Shown: positions 52,213 through 61,325 of the stretch, one piece after another
Numbering within the stretch: position 1 is the first letter of the stretch
How the letters are laid out: every line of letters begins with the position of its first letter
Assembly: GCF_900099965.1 (NCBI RefSeq)
Contig: NZ_FNDJ01000001.1
Coordinates: 295,766-359,765, forward strand
Direction of reading: 5' to 3'
From: Nonomuraea jiangxiensis
GTDB lineage: Bacteria > Actinomycetota > Actinomycetes > Streptosporangiales > Streptosporangiaceae
DNA length: 64,000 nt
Position numbers and translations under genes: made by a program
Notes under the pieces: model-generated
Database searches by the model: none
Seen by the model: the letters and a program-made list of their open reading frames with translations, nothing else
Told to the model about the DNA's origin: nothing

Positions 52213-53069
52213 GTGGACTCCTGCGTGACGGCCGGGCGCCGGCCGGCCTGCACGATCATCACGACGATCATGAGGCCCAGCGCGATCTCGAGCTGGTGGG
52301 ACCCGTAGCCGTAACCGGCGGCCATGGTCTCGGCCACGCCGAGCAGCAGCGCGCCGGCGAGCGTGATCACCGGCCGGGTGAGCGCGCCGAAGACGGCCGC
52401 GGCGAAGCCGTTCACGATGAGCGTGACGTCGGTGTCGAAGGAGATCGGCCGCAGCGGCGTCACCAGCACTCCCGCCAGGCCGCCGAGCAGCCCGCCCAGC
52501 GCGAAGGCCAGCAGCCCCATCAGCCGGGTGTCGATGCCGACGACGCGGGCGGCGTAGGGGTTGGACGCGCACGCCGTCAGCGCCTTGCCCAGGTAGGTAC
52601 GCCCGAAGAAGAGCGCCAGCAGCACGAACGTGGCCGCCGTCACGCCGATCACCAGCAGGTGCTGCGTCTGGATTCGCGCCCCCGCGACGATCACCGAGCC
52701 CGCCAGCCCGGGCGCCGAGCGCGGCTGGTCACCCCAGAGCACGATCTCGACGGCGTACGCGAGCACGCCCACGCCGAGCGTGATGATCAGCGCGGAGAGC
52801 GCCGTGGTGCCGCGCCTGCCGATGGCGGCCAGCCCGGTCAGCAGGCCCGCCAGCGCCGCGACCAGGACGGCGGCCACCTCGCTCAGCCCGTGGGGGAGCC
52901 CCATCCCGAGCAGCGAGGACATGCACAGCCCCGCGACCACGGCGAACGTCCCCTGCGCGAAGTTCACCACACCCGTGACCCGGTGGATCACCACCAGCCC
53001 ACTGGCGATGAGCGCGATGGCGCACCCCACCGCCAGCCCGTTGAGCAGGTACGTCAGGAACGCGCTCAT
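52209..53069 (-). CDS. livH: LivH-type branched-chain/aromatic ABC permease
   Basis: The 286-residue permease has about eight membrane helices and LivH signatures such as GLAVGCAIALIASGLVVIHR and GVVNFAQGTF. ATG 53069 overlaps the livF stop by 4 bases. It forms the membrane channel with LivM. The DTDVTLIVNGFAAAVFGALTRPV stretch is the conserved cytoplasmic coupling region. Confidence 0.93.
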   Translation of the reverse strand: MSAFLTYLLNGLAVGCAIALIASGLVVIHRVTGVVNFAQGTFAVVAGLCMSSLLGMGLPHGLSEVAAVLVAALAGLLTGLAAIGRRGTTALSALIITLGVGVLAYAVEIVLWGDQPRSAPGLAGSVIVAGARIQTQHLLVIGVTAATFVLLALFFGRTYLGKALTACASNPYAARVVGIDTRLMGLLAFALGGLLGGLAGVLVTPLRPISFDTDVTLIVNGFAAAVFGALTRPVITLAGALLLGVAETMAAGYGYGSHQLEIALGLMIVVMIVQAGRRPAVTQEST

Positions 53070-53725
53070 GTGATCGCCCCGCCCAGATAGGCGCTGGCCA
53101 CCCGGGGGTCGCCGGCCAGCTCGGCGGAGTCGCCCTCGGTCACCACCCGCCCGGACTCCAGCACGTAGGCCCGCCGGCACAGCTCGAACGCCAGCCGCGC
53201 GTTCTGCTCGATCAGCAGCACGGTCAGCCCCTGCGAGCGGTTGAGCTCGGCCAGGTGGGCGGCCAGGTCGGCGGTCACGTTCGGGGCCAGCCCCAGGGAC
53301 AGCTCGTCCACCACGAGCACCTCGGGCCGCGACATCATGGCCCGGCCGAAGGCCACCATCTGCTGCTCGCCGCCGGACAGCACGCCCGCCCGCCGCCCGG
53401 CCAGCTCGGCCAGCCGGGGGAGCAGGTCGTAGACGGGGGAGGGGTCGCGCTGCCCGGAGCGCCAGCCGCCGAGGGCGAGGTTGTCGGCGACGGTCAGGTC
53501 AGGGAAGAGCTGGCGGCCCTCCGGGATCAGCGCCAGCCGGCCGCCGATCGACACCGTGCCGGAGGCGGGCGTGAGCAGGCCCGCCAGGGTGTTGGCCAGC
53601 GTGGACTTGCCCGCGCCGTTCGGGCCGAGCAGGGCCACCAGCTCGCCGCGCCCTACCGTGAGGGTGACGTGTTCGAGCGCGGTCGCGGTGCCGTACGAGA
53701 CCACCAGGTCCTTGACGTCGATCAT
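53066..53725 (-). CDS. livF: LivF-type ABC ATPase
   Basis: The 219-residue ATPase has Walker A LGPNGAGKST (about 33-42), signature LSGGEQQM and Walker B VLVVDELSLGLAP, the last typical of LivF. It overlaps livG and livH by 4 bases each. It pairs with LivG to power uptake. Confidence 0.93.
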   Translation of the reverse strand: MIDVKDLVVSYGTATALEHVTLTVGRGELVALLGPNGAGKSTLANTLAGLLTPASGTVSIGGRLALIPEGRQLFPDLTVADNLALGGWRSGQRDPSPVYDLLPRLAELAGRRAGVLSGGEQQMVAFGRAMMSRPEVLVVDELSLGLAPNVTADLAAHLAELNRSQGLTVLLIEQNARLAFELCRRAYVLESGRVVTEGDSAELAGDPRVASAYLGGAIT

Positions 53726-54477
53726 GTGGCCTGTCCGAGGTAGGCGGCGAGCACCAGCGGGTCGGCCCGCACCTCGGCCGGCGGGCCGTCGGCGATGACC
53801 TGCCCGAGGTCGAGCACCACGACGCGGTCGGCGAGCCGGGTCACGAAGGCGACGTCGTGCTCGATGAGCAGGATCGTCAGCCCGCCCGCGCGCAGCTCCT
53901 CGACCAGCGCCGCGAGCCGCTCGCGCTCCTGGCCGCGCAGCCCGGAGGCGGGCTCGTCGAGCAGCAGCAGCCGGGGCCGCGCGCACAGGGCACGGGCGAG
54001 CTGGAGCGCCCGCTGCTGGCCGATGGGCAGCCGGTCCGCGGGCCGGTCCGCCCACTCGGCCAGGCCCACGCGTTCGAGCGCCGTGTCGGCCTCCGCGGCG
54101 ATCTCGCGCTCGTCGCGCCGGTGCCGCGGCAGCCGCAGGGCCGCCGAGACGAACCCCGCGCGGGTGCGGCCGTGCAGCCCGACCATGACGTTCTCCCTGA
54201 CCGTCATGCCGCGGAAGACCCGGGCCGCCTGGAACACGATGGACATGCCGAGCCGGGCCCGCCGGTGCGGCGCGAGCCGGTCCACCCGCTGCCCGAGGAA
54301 GGAGATCTGGCCGTGGTCGGCCGCCAGGTGCCCGGTGATCAGGTTGAACAGCGTGGACTTGCCGGCCCCGTTCGGCCCGATGATGCCGCAGACCTCGCCG
54401 TCCGCGATGGTCAGCGAGACGTCGCGGACGGCGTAGACGCCGCCGAAGGAGCGGGAGACCCCGGTGACCGTCAGCAC
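53722..54477 (-). CDS. livG: LivG-type ABC ATPase
   Basis: The 251-residue ATPase has Walker A IGPNGAGKST (about 34-43), Walker B LLLLDEPASGL and the LivG-like LFNLITG. The C-loop is degenerate: LPIGQQRALQLARAL replaces the usual LSGGQQR. GTG 54477 lies 3 bases after the livK stop. The degenerate signature (P-I-G-Q-Q) would still give a composite site with LivF. Confidence 0.92.
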   Translation of the reverse strand: MLTVTGVSRSFGGVYAVRDVSLTIADGEVCGIIGPNGAGKSTLFNLITGHLAADHGQISFLGQRVDRLAPHRRARLGMSIVFQAARVFRGMTVRENVMVGLHGRTRAGFVSAALRLPRHRRDEREIAAEADTALERVGLAEWADRPADRLPIGQQRALQLARALCARPRLLLLDEPASGLRGQERERLAALVEELRAGGLTILLIEHDVAFVTRLADRVVVLDLGQVIADGPPAEVRADPLVLAAYLGQAT

Positions 54478-54480
54478 GTG

Positions 54481-55665
54481 TTACCCGACCGCGGCGACGG
54501 TCTTGTTGAGCTGCTCCTGCGCCCAGTCGGTGGGGACGAACCGGCCGTTCTGCACGGTGTTGACCGAGATGTACTCGGGGGAGAGCCCGGAGTGGTCGGT
54601 GGGGGAGTAGCGGAAGCGCCCGTTCGGCGTGACCAGGTCCATGGTCTCCAGGGCCTGCTGGATCTTGACCTTGTCGGTGCCGCCGGCCTTCCTGATCGCC
54701 TCGAACAGCAGCAGGCTCGCGCTGTATCCGTCCTGGGCGAACTGCGGCGGCGGGTAACCGTGCTTCTGCTGGTACGGCCCGGCCATCTGGTCGATGACCT
54801 GCTTCTGCTTGCCCGCGGGCAGGTGCTCGCCGATGACGCCGATGGCGCTCTGCACGGTCATGCCCTCGGCGTCGGCGCCCATCGGCTCCAGCCACAGCTT
54901 GCTGGCCTGCGAGGCGGTCAGGAACAGCGGCGTCTTGAGCCCGGACGCCACGTACTGCTTGGCGGCCGTCACGCCGGGCGCGCCCGATCCCCAGAAGACC
55001 AGGGCCTCGGCCTCGGAGTCGCGCACGTGCTGGAAGACGGGGCTGAAGTCGGAGGTCGTGGTCTCGTAGCGTTCGTCCACGGCGATCTTCACCCCGTATT
55101 TCGGCGCGAGCTCGACCATGGACTCGTGGCCGGAGACCGAGTAGGCGCTCTTGGAGTCCCAGGCCACCGCGATCGTCTTGATGCCCTCGGCCTGGATGTA
55201 CTGCAGGTAGCGCTCGGCGTACATGCTGGACAGGGCCGGGGTGACGAAGATGTAGGACTTGATCGGCTCGACCTGCTCCTGGGCCGGGGCCAGCGACAGG
55301 TAGGGCATCTTGTCGCGCTGGGCGAGCGGCTCGATCGCCAGCGCGGAGTTGGAGAACACCGGGCCGATCAGCGCGTCGATCTCGCCCTTGATCTGGTTGT
55401 AGGTCACGATGCCCTGGTCGGGAGCGGTCTTGTCGTCGCGCGTGACCAGCTCCACCTTCCGCCCGAGCAGCCCGCCCTGGGCGTTGACCTGCTCGACCGC
55501 GAGCTCGACGGCCTTCTTGTCCTCGCTGCCGAGCGGAGTGTAGTTGCCGGTCAAGGAGACGATCAGGCCCACCTTGATCGCGCTCTGGGCGCCACCACCG
55601 GCGTCGCCGCCGCACGCGGCCACGGCGAGCACGAGAAGGACCAGGGACGGGAGCAGCCGGCGCAT
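54481..55665 (-). CDS. livK: Liv-type substrate-binding lipoprotein
   Basis: The 394-residue type-I periplasmic binding protein has a lipoprotein signal with VAACGG (Cys at about 18) and a Peripla_BP_6 fold. KVGLIVSLTGNYTPLGSEDKKAVELAV is the family opening. ATG 55665 follows GGAGG. It is the first gene of the operon and divergent from the PaaX regulator. This family takes up branched-chain amino acids but also amides and aromatic carboxylates; its location beside an acyl-CoA ligase and PaaX favours an organic acid. Confidence 0.9.
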   Translation of the reverse strand: MRRLLPSLVLLVLAVAACGGDAGGGAQSAIKVGLIVSLTGNYTPLGSEDKKAVELAVEQVNAQGGLLGRKVELVTRDDKTAPDQGIVTYNQIKGEIDALIGPVFSNSALAIEPLAQRDKMPYLSLAPAQEQVEPIKSYIFVTPALSSMYAERYLQYIQAEGIKTIAVAWDSKSAYSVSGHESMVELAPKYGVKIAVDERYETTTSDFSPVFQHVRDSEAEALVFWGSGAPGVTAAKQYVASGLKTPLFLTASQASKLWLEPMGADAEGMTVQSAIGVIGEHLPAGKQKQVIDQMAGPYQQKHGYPPPQFAQDGYSASLLLFEAIRKAGGTDKVKIQQALETMDLVTPNGRFRYSPTDHSGLSPEYISVNTVQNGRFVPTDWAQEQLNKTVAAVG

Positions 55666-55688
55666 CAGGACCTCCGGTGATTTGGCCC

Positions 55689-55730
55689 TGACAGTAGGCA
55701 GCTACATTACGGCTGTCAATAGAGTGCCTA
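55689..55730. promoter_or_regulatory. nested inverted repeats in the livK/PaaX intergenic region
   Basis: TGACAG (55689-55694) pairs with CTGTCA (55713-55718) and TAGGCA (55695-55700) with TGCCTA (55725-55730). A related arrangement (TGACAG at 56554 and TAGTGGCCTA at 56568-56577) recurs before the acyl-CoA ligase gene. This is the likely operator of PaaX or another local regulator. Confidence 0.5.
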
Positions 55731-55749
55731 ACATCTGGAAGGGGTGGCG

Positions 55750-56556
55750 ATGCGGCCTCAATCGGTGATTCTCACCTTTCTCGGGGATCACGTATACGGC
55801 CGCGGCGTCTGCGTGTCCTCCAAGAGCTTCATCGAGGCGTTCGCCAAGGTCGGCATCTCCGAGGAGGCCACGCGCTCGACGCTGGCCCGGATGGTCCGCC
55901 GCGGCCTGCTGCGCCGCCAGCGCTCGGGCCGGCGGATGTACTTCGGCCTCACCCCGGCCAGCACCGAGGTCCTCACGGACGGCGAGCGGCGCATCTGGCG
56001 CAGCGGCGTGGTCAACGACGCGGACGGGGACCGGTGGACGCTGGTCGGCTTCTCGCTGCCGGAGTCCTGGCAGCGGCAGCGGCACGAGCTGCGCTCGCGG
56101 TTGATCTGGGCCGGGTTCGGCCCGCTGCAGAACGGGTTGTGGATCGCTCCAGGCGATGTGGACGCCGCCGGGGTGATCAAGGACCTGGGCGCGAACGTCA
56201 AGGTGTTCGCCGCCGAGCCCCGGCCGCCCACCGACATGCAGGCCCTGGTCGGGGACGCCTACGACCTGGCGGGGCTGGGCGAGCGCTACCGGGCGTTCCT
56301 GCGGCGCTGGGACCGGGCCGATCCCGCGCCGGACGCGCCCGACGACCTGGCCCGCTCGATGACGCTGCTGACCGGCTGGCTGCAGATCATCAGGACCGAT
56401 CCGCGGCTCCCGCTGCGTTACCTGCCGCACGACTGGCCGGCGGAGAAGGCGCAGCGGGTGTGTCACACGTTGCACGAGCGGTTCAGGCCGGAGGCGGCGG
56501 CGCTGGCGGAGCGACTCATGGAGACGGTTCCTGACGAAACCTGGGCAGAACCGTGA
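55750..56556 (+). CDS. PaaX-family transcriptional regulator
   Basis: The 268-residue protein has the PaaX N-terminal HTH (SVILTFLGDHVYGRGVCV and VSSKSFIEAFAKVGISEEATRSTLARMVRRGLL) and the PaaX C-terminal domain (about 100-265). PaaX proteins respond to aryl-CoA thioesters such as phenylacetyl-CoA. ATG 55750 follows GGAAGGGGTGG; GTG 55744 is also in frame. It sits between the transporter operon and the acyl-CoA ligase, so it should respond to the CoA ester made by that ligase. The 3' end and the TGACAG before the ligase coincide. Confidence 0.9.
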   Translation: MRPQSVILTFLGDHVYGRGVCVSSKSFIEAFAKVGISEEATRSTLARMVRRGLLRRQRSGRRMYFGLTPASTEVLTDGERRIWRSGVVNDADGDRWTLVGFSLPESWQRQRHELRSRLIWAGFGPLQNGLWIAPGDVDAAGVIKDLGANVKVFAAEPRPPTDMQALVGDAYDLAGLGERYRAFLRRWDRADPAPDAPDDLARSMTLLTGWLQIIRTDPRLPLRYLPHDWPAEKAQRVCHTLHERFRPEAAALAERLMETVPDETWAEP

Positions 56557-56607
56557 CAGCCATTGCATAGTGGCCTAGCTTGATGGCTTGAGCGTCAAGG
56601 AGTCCCG

Positions 56608-58083
56608 ATGCGGAATCAGGGGATCGGATCGTGGCCGGCACGCAGGGCACGCATGACGCCGGAACGGGTGGCACTGGCCTACCGCGGGCGCCACTACACC
56701 TATCGTGACCTGCGAGAACGGTCGTACCGGCTGGCGTCGGCGCTTGGCGTGCGGCGCGGTGACCGGGTCGCCTTCCTCGGGGCCAACCAGCCCGCGCTGG
56801 TGGAGACGTTCTTCGCGGCCGGGTTGGTGGGATCGGTGTTCGTCCCGCTCAACGCCCGGCTGGCCCGGCCCGAGTTGCGCTTCATCCTGGACGACGCCCA
56901 GCCGGCGGTCCTCGTGCTGGGCGAGGAGCAGGACGGCGAGGGGCTGCCGGGCCGCCACGTCCGGGCCGGCGACTACGAGGACCTGCTGGCCACCGGCTCG
57001 CCCGAGCCGATCGACGAGCCCGTCAGTCACGGCGACGTGTGCCTGATCATGTACACCTCGGGCACGACCGGCCGCCCCAAGGGCGCCATGCTCACCCACG
57101 CCAACCTGACCTGGAACACCGTCAACCTGCTGGTGGACGTGCCGCTCGCGCATGACGAGGTGACGCTGATCAGCGCGCCGCTGTTCCACATCGCGGCGCT
57201 GGCCCAGACGCTGGTGCCGACCGTGCTCAAGGGCGGCACGGCCATCCTGGAGCCGTCCTTCGACGTGGATCGGACGTTCGACCTGATCGAGTCGGAGCGG
57301 GTGACGGTGATGTTCGGGGTGCCGTCGATGTTCAACCTGCTGACGCGGTCGCCGCGCTGGGCCGGGGCCGACCTGTCGAGCCTGCGGCACCTGCTGTGCG
57401 GGGGCGCGCCGGTGCCCGAGCCGCTCATCCGGGTCTACCAGGACCGGGGGCTGACATTCTTGCAGGGGTACGGCATGACCGAGACCGCGCCCGGCGCGCT
57501 CTTCCTCGGCGCCGAGCACTCGATCGCCAAGGCCGGCTCGGCCGGGGTGCCGTGCTTCTTCTCCGACGTCCGGCTGGTGGCCCCGGACGGCTCGCCGGCG
57601 GCACCCGGTACGCCCGGCGAGGTCTACGTGCAGGGCCCCAACGTGACCCCCGGCTACTGGCGGCGGCCCGAGGCGACCGCGAAGGCGCTGTCGGCCGACG
57701 GCTGGTTCCGCTCGGGGGACATCGGCGTGGCCGACGAGGACGGCTACGTACGCATCTCCGACCGGCTCACGGACGTGATCATCTCCGGCGGCGAGAACGT
57801 CTACCCCGCCGAGGTGGAGAGCGCCCTGTACGAGCACCCCGCGGTCGCTGAATGCGCCGTGATCGGCGTGCCGGACGAGCGGTGGGGCGAGGTCGGCAAG
57901 GCCCTGGTGGTGACGCGCCCCGGCGCCGCCGTCAGCGGCGACGACCTGCTGAAACACCTGGACGGAAGGCTGGCCCGCTTCAAGATCCCGAAATCTCTGG
58001 AATTCGTGAGCGAGCTGCCCAAGAACGCGGCGGGCAAGCTCCTCAAAGCCCCGCTCAGGAAGCTCTACGGAGGGCAGTCTTGA
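56608..58083 (+). CDS. acyl-CoA ligase (AMP-forming, FadD-like)
   Basis: The 491-residue adenylate-forming ligase has the AMP-binding motif YTSGTTGRPKG, the QGYGMTE motif, the SGDIG and SDRLTDVIISGGENVYPAEVES signatures, and C-terminal Lys PKNAAGKLLK. It activates a carboxylic acid as acyl-adenylate and CoA ester. The N-terminus is short, fitting small organic acids. ATG 56608 follows AAGGAG. Its stop overlaps the next gene's start. With PaaX and a Liv transporter, the substrate is probably an aromatic or related acid; this is inference. Confidence 0.92.
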   Translation: MRNQGIGSWPARRARMTPERVALAYRGRHYTYRDLRERSYRLASALGVRRGDRVAFLGANQPALVETFFAAGLVGSVFVPLNARLARPELRFILDDAQPAVLVLGEEQDGEGLPGRHVRAGDYEDLLATGSPEPIDEPVSHGDVCLIMYTSGTTGRPKGAMLTHANLTWNTVNLLVDVPLAHDEVTLISAPLFHIAALAQTLVPTVLKGGTAILEPSFDVDRTFDLIESERVTVMFGVPSMFNLLTRSPRWAGADLSSLRHLLCGGAPVPEPLIRVYQDRGLTFLQGYGMTETAPGALFLGAEHSIAKAGSAGVPCFFSDVRLVAPDGSPAAPGTPGEVYVQGPNVTPGYWRRPEATAKALSADGWFRSGDIGVADEDGYVRISDRLTDVIISGGENVYPAEVESALYEHPAVAECAVIGVPDERWGEVGKALVVTRPGAAVSGDDLLKHLDGRLARFKIPKSLEFVSELPKNAAGKLLKAPLRKLYGGQS

Positions 58084-58946
58084 TCGACCTCGACGCGCTC
58101 GTGGCGATCGACGTCCACACCCACGCCGAGGTCGCCGAGAACGGCGCGGAGTCGCTGGGCGGCGCGCTCAAGGCCGCCGCCGACGCCTACTTCAGGGCGG
58201 GCCGCGAACGCCCGACCGTGCCGGAGCTGGCCGCCTACTACCGGGAGCGGAACATGGCGGCCGTGGTCTTCACCGTGGACGCCGAGACCGCGACCGGCCA
58301 TCCGCCGGTGCCCAACGAGGAGGTGGCCCGGGCCTGCGCGGACAACGCCGACGTGCTGATCCCGTTCGCGGGCGTGGACCCGTGGAAGGGCCGCGTCGCC
58401 GTACGGCAGGCGCGCCGCCTGGTCGAGGAGCACGGCGTGCGCGGCTTCAAGCTGCACCCGAACCTGCAGGCGTTCTTCCCCAACGACCGCATGGCCTACG
58501 AGCTGTACGAGACGATCACGGAGCTCCAGGTGCCGGTGCTGTTCCACACCGGGCAGACCGGCATCGGCGCGGGCGTGCCGGGCGGCGGCGGGGTGCGGCT
58601 GAAATACTCCAACCCGCTGCACGTGGACGACGTGGCCGCCGACTTCCCCGACCTGACGATCATCCTGGCGCACCCGTCGTTCCCCTGGCAGGACGAGGCG
58701 CTGGCGGTCGCCACGCACAAGCCGCGGGTGCACATCGACCTGTCCGGCTGGTCACCGAAATACTTCCCGCCGCAGCTCGTCCAGTACGCCAACACGCTGC
58801 TCCAGGACAAGGTGCTCTTCGGCTCCGACTACCCGCTGATCTCCCCGGACCGCTGGCTGGCCGACTTCGCGAACCTCCCCATCAAGGACGAGGTCCGCCC
58901 CAAGATCCTCAAACACAATGCCGCAAGACTGCTCAACCTCCAGTAA
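58080..58946 (+). CDS. amidohydrolase-2-type decarboxylase/hydrolase
   Basis: The 288-residue TIM-barrel metal hydrolase has DVHTHAE (metal-binding His pair, residues about 10-16), GFKLHPNLQ, LFHTGQ, AHPSFPWQ and GSDYPL. This is the amidohydrolase-2 (ACMSD/gamma-resorcylate decarboxylase) pattern. TTG 58080 is chosen, with GGAGGG 5 bases before it and a TTGA overlap with the ligase stop; no in-frame ATG lies near it. Family members decarboxylate aromatic or unsaturated acids, or hydrolyse lactones. A CoA-ester or ring-cleavage product is a plausible substrate here. Confidence 0.87.
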   Translation: MIDLDALVAIDVHTHAEVAENGAESLGGALKAAADAYFRAGRERPTVPELAAYYRERNMAAVVFTVDAETATGHPPVPNEEVARACADNADVLIPFAGVDPWKGRVAVRQARRLVEEHGVRGFKLHPNLQAFFPNDRMAYELYETITELQVPVLFHTGQTGIGAGVPGGGGVRLKYSNPLHVDDVAADFPDLTIILAHPSFPWQDEALAVATHKPRVHIDLSGWSPKYFPPQLVQYANTLLQDKVLFGSDYPLISPDRWLADFANLPIKDEVRPKILKHNAARLLNLQ

Positions 58947-58960
58947 GAGGAGATGATTTG

Positions 58961-60064
58961 GTGATGCGTACCTCACCCCCTTTCCGCGCGGACCACGTCG
59001 GTAGCCTGCTGAGGCCGGCCGCGTTGCTCCGTGCCCGCGACGACCTGACCGGTGAGGCGCTGCGGGAGGCGGAGGACGAGGCCGTCAGGGAGGTCGTACG
59101 CCGGCAGGAGGAGATCGGCCTGCAGAGCGCGACCGACGGCGAGTTCCGCCGGGCCTCCTGGCACATGGACTTCATCTACCGCCTCGGCGGCATCGGCCAG
59201 GCCACCGACGAGCAGATCACGGTGCGCTTCCACAACGAGCGCGAGGACATCGAGTTCACCCCGGCCGCGCTGCGCGTACACGACCGGATCAGGCTGAACG
59301 AGCCGATCTTCGCCGACGACTTCGGGTTCCTGCGCGACACCGTGACCACGGCGGTGCCCAAGCTGACCATCCCCTCGCCCAGCATGGTCCACTACCGGGG
59401 CGGCCCGGCGGCCATCGACCCGAAGGTCTACCCGGACGTGGAGGAGTTCTGGCGGGACCTGAGCGCGGCCTACGCCGAGCAGGTCCGCAGGATCGGCGCG
59501 CTGGGGTGCACCTACCTGCAGTTCGACGACACGAGCCTGGCCTACCTGAACGACCCGGCGCAGCGGGAGGAACTCGCCGGGCGCGGGGACGACGCCGATC
59601 ACATGCACCTGCGCTACATCAAGCAGATCAACGCCGCGCTGGCCGCCAAGCCGGCCGGCATGACGATCACGACGCACATGTGCCGCGGCAACTTCCGCTC
59701 CTCCTGGGCCGCCTCCGGCAGCTACGACTTCGTCGCCGAGGCGCTGTTCGGGGAGCTGAAGGTGGACGGCTTCTTCCTGGAGTACGACGACGAGCGCTCC
59801 GGCGGGTTCGAGCCGCTGCGCTATGTCCCGCCGGGCAAGATGGTGGTGCTCGGGCTGGTCACCACCAAGCACGGCGAGCTGGAGTCGAAGGACACGCTCA
59901 AGCGCCGCATCGACGAGGCCGCCAAGTTCGTCGACCTCGACCAGCTCTGCCTGTCGCCGCAGTGCGGCTTCTCCTCCACGGTCGAGGGCAACGAGCTGAC
60001 GGCCGACCAGCAGTTCGCCAAGCTCGCCCTGATCGTCGAGACCGCCCAGGAGGTGTGGGGCTAG
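58961..60064 (+). CDS. MetE C-terminal-like cobalamin-independent methyltransferase family protein
   Basis: The 367-residue protein is of the Meth_synt_2 (MetE C-terminal half) fold without the MetE N-terminal half. The zinc-site motifs are intact: TTHMCRGNFRSSW (His and Cys), a FFLEYDDE segment (Glu) and SPQCGFSS (Cys). The substrate segment QFDDTSLAYL is typical of the stand-alone group, which also includes epoxyalkane:coenzyme M transferases. GTG 58961 or ATG 58964 follows AGAGGAGA. It is the last gene of the ligase-amidohydrolase-MetE-like unit. Its role may be thiol or methyl transfer linked to that pathway rather than methionine synthesis; this is an inference. Stop codons are shared with the convergent Gfo/Idh gene (CTAG). 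Confidence 0.88.
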   Translation: MMRTSPPFRADHVGSLLRPAALLRARDDLTGEALREAEDEAVREVVRRQEEIGLQSATDGEFRRASWHMDFIYRLGGIGQATDEQITVRFHNEREDIEFTPAALRVHDRIRLNEPIFADDFGFLRDTVTTAVPKLTIPSPSMVHYRGGPAAIDPKVYPDVEEFWRDLSAAYAEQVRRIGALGCTYLQFDDTSLAYLNDPAQREELAGRGDDADHMHLRYIKQINAALAAKPAGMTITTHMCRGNFRSSWAASGSYDFVAEALFGELKVDGFFLEYDDERSGGFEPLRYVPPGKMVVLGLVTTKHGELESKDTLKRRIDEAAKFVDLDQLCLSPQCGFSSTVEGNELTADQQFAKLALIVETAQEVWG

Positions 60065-61305
60065 AGGGTGACCACGGAGCCGGTGAGGCGGGCCTGCTCG
60101 GCGGCCCACACCACGCGGTGGGTCATCAGGCTCTCGGCCGCGTCCGTGCGGAGCAGGCCGGGGTCGCCCGCGGCCACGGCGGCGAGGAAGGCGTCGGTCA
60201 GCCCCTCGTCGCCGCCTCCGTGCCCGTCGTCCGCCGCCGACCCCGCCCTGCCGACCGTGATGGTCTCCTCATCGCCCGTGCGGAAGTCGACCAGGCGCAG
60301 CGTGCTGCCGTCGCCGTCGATGTAGCCGTGGGTGCCGAACAGGCGGGTGTGCCGGTATTCCATGGGCGTGAAGGCGCTCATGGTGAACGAGCACGTCGTC
60401 CCGTCGTCGAACTCCATCACCACCTCCTGGTGGTCGACCACGTCGTTGTCGCAGGCGTACACGCAGCGGCCGTACGGGCCCGTGCGCAGCGCCTCCAGCA
60501 CGTCCTCCCTGGTCCGGCCGGGGGTGACGGCCGCCAGCGGCCAGAACTCGCGCTCCGGGTCGCCGAGGCAGTCCAGGTAGAGGCGCGGCGCCGAGTACGG
60601 GCACGTCGGCTCCAGCGGGCAGTCGAGGCAGCGGTCGGCGGCCGCCGCCGGCCGCTCCTCGTCACGGAAGTGCGCCAGCGAGCCGAACGACGAGACCTTC
60701 ACCGGCGGCCGGCCGAAGAGGTGGACCAGCCAGTCGATGTCGTGGCACGCCTTGGCCAGCAGCATCGGCGCCGAGGTGTCCTGCCGGCGCCAGTGGCCGC
60801 GGACGAAGGAGTGGGCCTGGTGCCACCAGCCGACCGGCTCCAGGTGCTGGACGCTGATCAGCCGCCCGATCCGCCCGGACTCCAGGAGCTCCTCCACCAC
60901 GCGCGTGTAGGGCGTGTAGCGCATCACGTGGCAGACGGACAGCACGGTGCCGTTGCGCCGGGCCGCGTCGGCGATCATGGTCGCCTCCCGCTCGGTGGTG
61001 GCCATCGGCTTCTCCAGCAGGATGTGGTAACCGAGGTCCGCCAGCGCCACCGTGGGTTCGGTGTGCAGCTGGTCGTGCGTGGCGACGACCGCCGCGTCCG
61101 CCAGCCGCCCGGCCGCCACCAGCTCCTTCCAGCCCGGATACGCCCGCTCCGGCGCGATCCCGAACTCCTCGACGAACGCGGCCCGGCGCTGCGGGTCGGG
61201 CTCCGCGACCGCCACCACCCGCCCCGCGCCCGTGGCGTGCGCGCGGCGCGCGTAGGTCAGCCCTCGCAGGCCGCCGCCGACGACGGCTAGAGTCACCTCA
61301 GTCAT
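60061..61305 (-). CDS. Gfo/Idh/MocA-family dehydrogenase with Cys cluster
   Basis: The 414-residue NAD(P)-dependent enzyme has the Rossmann start AVVGGGLRGLTYARR (about 7-21), the EKP motif of the family (LLEKPMATTE, about 97-106) and the active-site KACHDIDWL segment. Between the domains lies CLDCPLEPTCPYSA plus a later Cys (about 225-245), giving a C-x2-C-x5-C-x10-C pattern that may bind zinc; some sugar-related members have it. It is convergent with the MetE-like gene (sharing CTAG) and divergent from the ROK repressor. A sugar or inositol-like alcohol is the likely substrate. Confidence 0.9.
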   Translation of the reverse strand: MTEVTLAVVGGGLRGLTYARRAHATGAGRVVAVAEPDPQRRAAFVEEFGIAPERAYPGWKELVAAGRLADAAVVATHDQLHTEPTVALADLGYHILLEKPMATTEREATMIADAARRNGTVLSVCHVMRYTPYTRVVEELLESGRIGRLISVQHLEPVGWWHQAHSFVRGHWRRQDTSAPMLLAKACHDIDWLVHLFGRPPVKVSSFGSLAHFRDEERPAAAADRCLDCPLEPTCPYSAPRLYLDCLGDPEREFWPLAAVTPGRTREDVLEALRTGPYGRCVYACDNDVVDHQEVVMEFDDGTTCSFTMSAFTPMEYRHTRLFGTHGYIDGDGSTLRLVDFRTGDEETITVGRAGSAADDGHGGGDEGLTDAFLAAVAAGDPGLLRTDAAESLMTHRVVWAAEQARLTGSVVTL

Positions 61306-61325
61306 GGAACCTTCCCCGACGAAAT

